From positions 1 through 9,198 of the forward strand of contig JASIJX010000438.1 of the NCBI GenBank assembly GCA_030049955.1: a DNA stretch of 9,198 nt. The letters run 5' to 3'. The DNA is from Acidobacteriaceae bacterium. Its GTDB lineage: Bacteria; Acidobacteriota; Terriglobia; Terriglobales; Acidobacteriaceae. Shown in pieces: positions 5,759 through 9,198 of the stretch (position 1 is its first letter; each line of letters opens with the position of its first letter). The notes beneath the pieces were generated by a model. The model worked only from the letters and a program-made list of their open reading frames with translations, did no database searches and had not been told where the DNA came from. A program made the position numbers and the translations under genes.

Positions 5759-7234
5759 ATGCTTCTCACAGTGAATCGTCAGGTCAACAGCAGGGGAATG
5801 CTTACGCGCGTCTGCGGCAAATTCGCGCCGGCAGCGCTAGGCGCCCTCGTACTCGCCGCTACCGCTATGGCACAGTCTTCTGCGACCAGCGTGGGTACGC
5901 AACCGGTTCAAGCACAGGTTATGCCTGGGCAGGCCGCCGCTGACCAACCTGTAGCCCAACCTGTAGCCCAACCTGTAGCCCAACCTGCCGTCATCACGCT
6001 TGAAGAGGCGATCCAGCGAGCCCAGCAAAGCGACCCCGCCTACGTCGCCGCAAAGGCAGATAGCAAAGTCTCGGCGCTGGACCGCACCAACGCGTGGGCC
6101 GGCATTCTGCCCAGCGCCGTGTATCACAACCAGGGCCTCTACACGCAGCCAAACGGTTTGCACAACCAGGCGGGCCAGGGCGTGACCTCGCAGCCGGCGC
6201 CGCGGTTTATCGCCAACAACGCCGTACGCGAGTACGCCAGCCAGCTTTCCGCCAACGAAACCATCGGCCTTTCAAACGTTGCCGAGATTCGCCGCGCCCA
6301 GGCAGTAGAGGCGCAGACCGCGGCAGAGCTCGAAATTTCGCGCCGCGGCCTGGTTGCCGCCGTTACCTCGCTCTTTTATGGCTCATTGGCAGCCGATCAC
6401 AAGCTCGCCATTGCCGAGCGCGCGCGGCAGGAGGCGGCGGACTTTACCAAGCTCACCGAGGAGCGCGAGCAGGCCCGCGAGTCCGCGCACGCCGACGTAG
6501 TAAAGGCGCAGCTCGAAGAGCAGGGACGCGACCGTGAGCTTGAGGATGCGCGCGTGGAATCGGAAAAAGCGCGGCTGGAGCTCGGCGTGCTTTTGTTTCC
6601 CGATCCGCGCACGCCCTATACGTTGAGCGCGCCAGAGACCGCCCCGCCGCTGGCCTCGCGCGACGATATCGATGCGGCGGCGGCGAAGAACAACCCGGAG
6701 CTGCGCAGCGCGCTGTCCGCGCTCGATGCGAGCAATGCCGACGTACTGGCCGCGCGCGCCGCCTATCTGCCGGACATCGGCATGAACGTAACCTACGGCA
6801 TCGACGCGCCGCAGTTTGCCGTAAACGGCCCGGATGGAGTGCGAAATCTCGGATACTCCGCCAGCCTTACACTCGATATTCCTGTGTGGGATTGGCTCTC
6901 GACCGAGCGGCGCGTGAAGCAGAGTGAGATTCGGCGTCAGTCGACGCAAGTGGCGCTGAGCGCGACGCAACGTGAGTTGGTTGCAAAACTCGATGAGGCC
7001 TACTCGGAGGCCGCTGCCGCGCGCGACCAGCTTGCGTCTCTCGATCAGAGCGTCGCCACGGCGGCCGAAAGCCTGCGGCTGACAGAGCTGGCCTACCGCG
7101 GCGGCGAGGGCACGGTGCTGGAAGTCGTGGACGCGCAGAATTCCTACGTGCTGGCCCAGAACGCGCGCGAAGATGGCCGGGTGCGCTATGAAAATGCCCG
7201 CGCAAACTTGCAGACTCTCACTGGGACCATGTGA
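5759..7234 (+). CDS. TolC-family outer-membrane efflux channel
   Basis: Up to 491 residues. A signal peptide is clear: basic MLTRVCGKF, hydrophobic APAALGALVLAATAMA, and AMA cleavage before Gln39. The mature N-terminus (39-76) is Gln/Pro/Ala-rich and includes (PVAQ)3. Two outer-membrane efflux protein repeats follow (about 77-285 and 300-488), each rich in long Ala/Glu/Arg helices. Typical marks are ITLEEAIQRAQQSDP at the start of the first and AYRGGEGTVLEVVDAQNSYVLAQ (445-467) in the second. The product should trimerise into a beta-barrel plus alpha-helical tunnel through the outer membrane. It heads an operon with the adaptor (64-base gap) and RND pump. The start is uncertain: ATG 5759 has no Shine-Dalgarno, while Met14 at 5798 gives a more normal signal peptide but its AGGGG lies only 1 base away. 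The gene ends ACC ATG TGA. Confidence 0.92.
   Translation: MLLTVNRQVNSRGMLTRVCGKFAPAALGALVLAATAMAQSSATSVGTQPVQAQVMPGQAAADQPVAQPVAQPVAQPAVITLEEAIQRAQQSDPAYVAAKADSKVSALDRTNAWAGILPSAVYHNQGLYTQPNGLHNQAGQGVTSQPAPRFIANNAVREYASQLSANETIGLSNVAEIRRAQAVEAQTAAELEISRRGLVAAVTSLFYGSLAADHKLAIAERARQEAADFTKLTEEREQARESAHADVVKAQLEEQGRDRELEDARVESEKARLELGVLLFPDPRTPYTLSAPETAPPLASRDDIDAAAAKNNPELRSALSALDASNADVLAARAAYLPDIGMNVTYGIDAPQFAVNGPDGVRNLGYSASLTLDIPVWDWLSTERRVKQSEIRRQSTQVALSATQRELVAKLDEAYSEAAAARDQLASLDQSVATAAESLRLTELAYRGGEGTVLEVVDAQNSYVLAQNAREDGRVRYENARANLQTLTGTM
5945..5987 (+). repeat. 12-bp tandem repeat (3.6 copies) in the efflux channel gene
   Basis: CAACCTGTAGCC repeats exactly at 5945-5956, 5957-5968 and 5969-5980, with a partial copy CAACCTG at 5981-5987. 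It encodes Gln-Pro-Val-Ala in frame, in the linker between the signal peptide and the channel domain. Perfect identity points to recent slippage; copy changes would keep the frame. Confidence 0.85.
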
Positions 7235-7238
7235 ACCC

Positions 7239-7302
7239 ATGAACCCATGAACGATAGATTCGGGGCCTACGAATCATGACCCACGGAAACACGGAACGAT
7301 GA
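7239..7302 (+). other. Chain of ATGA-overlapping mini reading frames before the adaptor start
   Basis: Three very short frames link the channel gene to the adaptor: ATG 7239 to TGA 7250 (3 codons), ATG 7247 to TGA 7279 (10 codons), and ATG 7276 to TGA 7302 (8 codons). Each next start overlaps the previous stop as ATGA, and the last stop overlaps the adaptor ATG at 7299. Part of this comes from a duplicated GAACCCAT (7233-7240 and 7241-7248). Only a weak GGAA (7293-7296) serves the adaptor as a ribosome site. Function is unproven. Confidence 0.35.
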
Positions 7303-8594
7303 CCGACAGGACGATCCACAATTCGCAACGCGCCATGCAGCACACGCGCCGGGTGATTCTCGCCGCGTTCGTTCTGCCGCTTGCGCTCTTCGCCGGCTGC
7401 AAAAAAGATCAACCGCCGCAGACCGAAGTCACGGTGCAGGCCGCGCAGCCGGAGCGCGGGGCGGTCTCTGAAAAAATTACGGCCGACGCCATCCTGGCGC
7501 CGGTTGCGCAGGCCGCGATTGAGCCCAAGATCACCGCGCCGGTCAAGAAATTCTACGTGCAGCGCGGTCAGCGAGTGCATGCCGGCGAGCTGCTGGCCAC
7601 GCTTGAGAACAGCGACCTTACCGCTGCCGCTGAAGATAATCGCGGAGCCTATGAGGCCGCGCAGGCGGCATACGCCACGGCGACCAAGGCGCAGGTGCCG
7701 GAAGACACGCTCAAGGCCGAGTCCGACTTCGCGCAGGCCAAGGCCAATCTGGAGCTGAACCAGAGCATTGTGAAGAGCCGCAAGCAGCTCTTTGCCCAGG
7801 GCGCAATTCCGGGGCGCGATCTTGATACCGCCCAGGCGGCGCTGGTTCAGGCGCAGGCAGTCTACGACGCGGCCGAAAAGCACCTTGAAGCCGTTAAGAG
7901 CGTGACCCGTGAAGCGGCGCTCAAACAGGCGCAGGGCCAGCTTACTTCCGCTGAGGGCAAACTCGAAGGCGCAGAAGCCCAGGTAAGCTATTCCGAGATT
8001 CGCAGCCCCATTAATGGCTACGTGACCGACCGACCGCTCTTCGCGGGCGAAACCGCAGCCGCCGGCGCGCCGCTTATTACCGTAATGGAGACCAACACGC
8101 TGCTGGCCAAGGCGCACATTGCGCAGGCACAGGCGCAGCAGCTCAAGCTGGGCGCAGCCGCCCAGGTGCATGCGCCCGGCGTGCAGCAAGCGATTCCGGC
8201 GAAGGTCTCTATGATCAGCCCGGCGCTCGATCCAGGAAGCACCACGCTCGAAGTCTGGCTCACGATCGACAACCACTCCGGCAAGCTGAAGGTCGGCACG
8301 CCGGTAAAGGTCTCGATCACCGGCCGCACCGTTGCCGACGCTGTGAAGATTCCTCTTTCAGCCGTGCTTACCGCGGAAGACGGCAGCAAATCTGTGATGG
8401 TAATTGCGGACGACGGCACGGCGCAGCCAAAAAAAATCGCTCTGGGCATCAACGACGGCGAAGACGTGCAGGTGCTCGACGGGATCGCATCCACGGACGA
8501 GGTGATCACGAGCGGCGATTACGGCCTCGATCCCGGAACTAAGATCAAGGTCGGCCCGTCCGCTGCCGACGACGCAGCCGGAGACGGCAAATGA
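7299..8594 (+). CDS. RND efflux periplasmic adaptor lipoprotein (HlyD/MFP family)
   Basis: 431 residues from ATG 7299. A lipoprotein signal ends in LALFAGC, so Cys34 would be lipidated; Lys35 at +2 is not the Asp inner-membrane retention signal. Met13 at 7335 would give a more standard 22-residue signal; neither start has a good Shine-Dalgarno. The first half of the lipoyl domain is about 72-104 (IEPKITAPVKKFYVQRGQRV). An Ala/Gln-rich alpha-helical hairpin follows (about 108-228). The second lipoyl half is about 229-265 (YSEIRSPINGYVTDRPLFAGE). The beta-barrel domain (about 267-345) and membrane-proximal domain (about 347-420) complete the family order. It should bridge the pump to the outer-membrane channel in the periplasm. 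No Cys- or His-rich metal motif is seen. The stop overlaps the pump start by 4 bases (ATGA), indicating coupled translation and fixed stoichiometry. Confidence 0.93.
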   Translation: MTDRTIHNSQRAMQHTRRVILAAFVLPLALFAGCKKDQPPQTEVTVQAAQPERGAVSEKITADAILAPVAQAAIEPKITAPVKKFYVQRGQRVHAGELLATLENSDLTAAAEDNRGAYEAAQAAYATATKAQVPEDTLKAESDFAQAKANLELNQSIVKSRKQLFAQGAIPGRDLDTAQAALVQAQAVYDAAEKHLEAVKSVTREAALKQAQGQLTSAEGKLEGAEAQVSYSEIRSPINGYVTDRPLFAGETAAAGAPLITVMETNTLLAKAHIAQAQAQQLKLGAAAQVHAPGVQQAIPAKVSMISPALDPGSTTLEVWLTIDNHSGKLKVGTPVKVSITGRTVADAVKIPLSAVLTAEDGSKSVMVIADDGTAQPKKIALGINDGEDVQVLDGIASTDEVITSGDYGLDPGTKIKVGPSAADDAAGDGK

Positions 8595-9198
8595 CTCCGG
8601 GCGAAATCATTTCGGCCCGTCCGCCTGTGGAAACCGGGACTCAGCAATCCTTCTGGCTGGCTCGCTCCACGCGCACCATCTTCTTTTTTGCCGCAGTGCT
8701 CACCGTTGCCGGCATCTTCGGCGCGTTCCGCGTGCCCATCTCCGTTTTTCCCGAGACGAACTTTCCGCGCGTCGTGATTGCCGTCGACAACGGCGTGATG
8801 CCCGTCGAGCAGATGGAAGTGACGATCACGCGGCCCATCGAAGACGCGGTCAACTCCGTTCCCGGTCTCGAAACAGTGCGCTCCACAACCAGCCGCGGGT
8901 CGGCAGAGGTAAGCTTGTTCTTCAACTGGAACGTGGACATGGTGACCTCGCTGCAGCTAGTCGATGCAGCCCTGGCCAATGTCCAGCAGGAGCTGCCGCC
9001 CACCGTGCGCATCACCACCAAGCGGCTTACGTTTGCTACCTTCCCGATTCTTGGCTATAGCCTCACTTCGGACACTGTGCCGCAAACACAGCTGTGGGAG
9101 ATAGCCACCTACGACCTGAAGCCGCCGCTTAACCGCGTAGCCGGCGTGAGCACAGTGATTGTGCAAGGCGGGCAGGTGCCGGAATTCCACGTCGTTCC
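8591..9198 (+). CDS. RND-family efflux pump permease, N-terminal part (3' partial)
   Basis: The frame runs open to the window end: 202 residues of a protein normally about 1,000-1,100 long. A cytoplasmic N-terminus (1-28) precedes the first membrane helix (about 29-47, TIFFFAAVLTVAGIFGAF). The porter domain begins with VPISVFPETNFPRVVI (48-63), matching the conserved FP-x4-P element after helix 1, then TRPIEDAVNSVPGLETVRS. It should be the proton-driven inner-membrane pump of the tripartite exporter. The N-terminal wording is somewhat nearer to the CzcA/CusA-like branch (TRPIE...VPGLE.VRS) than to AcrB, but the metal or drug-site residues lie beyond the window. The start is supported by GGAG at 8580-8583, 7 bases before the ATG, and by the ATGA overlap with the adaptor stop. 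Confidence 0.92.
   Translation, partial: MTPGEIISARPPVETGTQQSFWLARSTRTIFFFAAVLTVAGIFGAFRVPISVFPETNFPRVVIAVDNGVMPVEQMEVTITRPIEDAVNSVPGLETVRSTTSRGSAEVSLFFNWNVDMVTSLQLVDAALANVQQELPPTVRITTKRLTFATFPILGYSLTSDTVPQTQLWEIATYDLKPPLNRVAGVSTVIVQGGQVPEFHVV

Noticed and set aside
6383..7240. - strand open frame (285 codons) opposite the efflux channel
   Set aside because: Shadow of a clear TolC-family gene; no ribosome site and no recognisable domain.
7218..8276. Long - strand open frame (352 codons) opposite the adaptor gene
   Set aside because: The + strand adaptor has lipobox, lipoyl and hairpin domains in order; the reverse translation is Arg/Leu/Gly-rich without motifs.

Overview
The window is GC-rich and gene-dense, from a Gram-negative bacterium. 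It encodes an outer-membrane efflux channel with its periplasmic lipoprotein adaptor, plus multi-receiver hybrid kinases. The style of the proteins (a COG4119-type Nudix hydrolase, a TolC-like channel with a Pro/Gln-rich N-terminus, a REC-PAS-kinase protein) suggests Acidobacteriota (Terriglobia). That assignment is an impression from protein style only; no marker gene is present.

Layout. (a) 1-2757, + strand, signal transduction: the C-terminal end of a hybrid histidine kinase carrying three receiver domains, then, 201 bp later, a complete soluble REC-PAS-HisKA-HATPase protein whose receiver lacks the usual conserved lysine. (b) 2758-3227: a convergent intergenic region with no convincing gene, containing an A+T-rich patch and inverted repeats. 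(c) 3228-5030, - strand: an MBL-fold hydrolase and, 399 bp upstream of it, an unrecognised coiled-coil membrane protein whose stop codon lies in a 3 x 13 bp tandem repeat. Between them is a terminator-like hairpin oriented for the + strand, with no + strand gene to serve. (d) 5031-5137: a divergent promoter region. (e) 5138-5674, + strand: a Nudix hydrolase with a GTG start, no visible Shine-Dalgarno, and a small in-frame 15-bp repeat expansion. (f) 5759-9198 (running off the end), + strand: a tripartite efflux operon in the order outer-membrane channel, lipoprotein adaptor, RND pump. Adaptor and pump overlap by 4 bp (ATGA), and the channel-adaptor gap carries a chain of very short ATGA-linked reading frames.

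How the genes work together. The three efflux genes should form one envelope-spanning export machine; the substrate cannot be read from this fragment. The two kinase genes plausibly belong to one phosphorelay, with the receiver of the second accepting phosphate from a partner kinase. The MBL hydrolase, membrane protein and Nudix hydrolase look like independent housekeeping or accessory genes. No mobile element, CRISPR array, tRNA or rRNA was seen. I did not find a clearly new system; the items most worth a second look are small-scale (repeat expansions in coding DNA, mini-ORF chain, orphan terminator, degenerate receiver).
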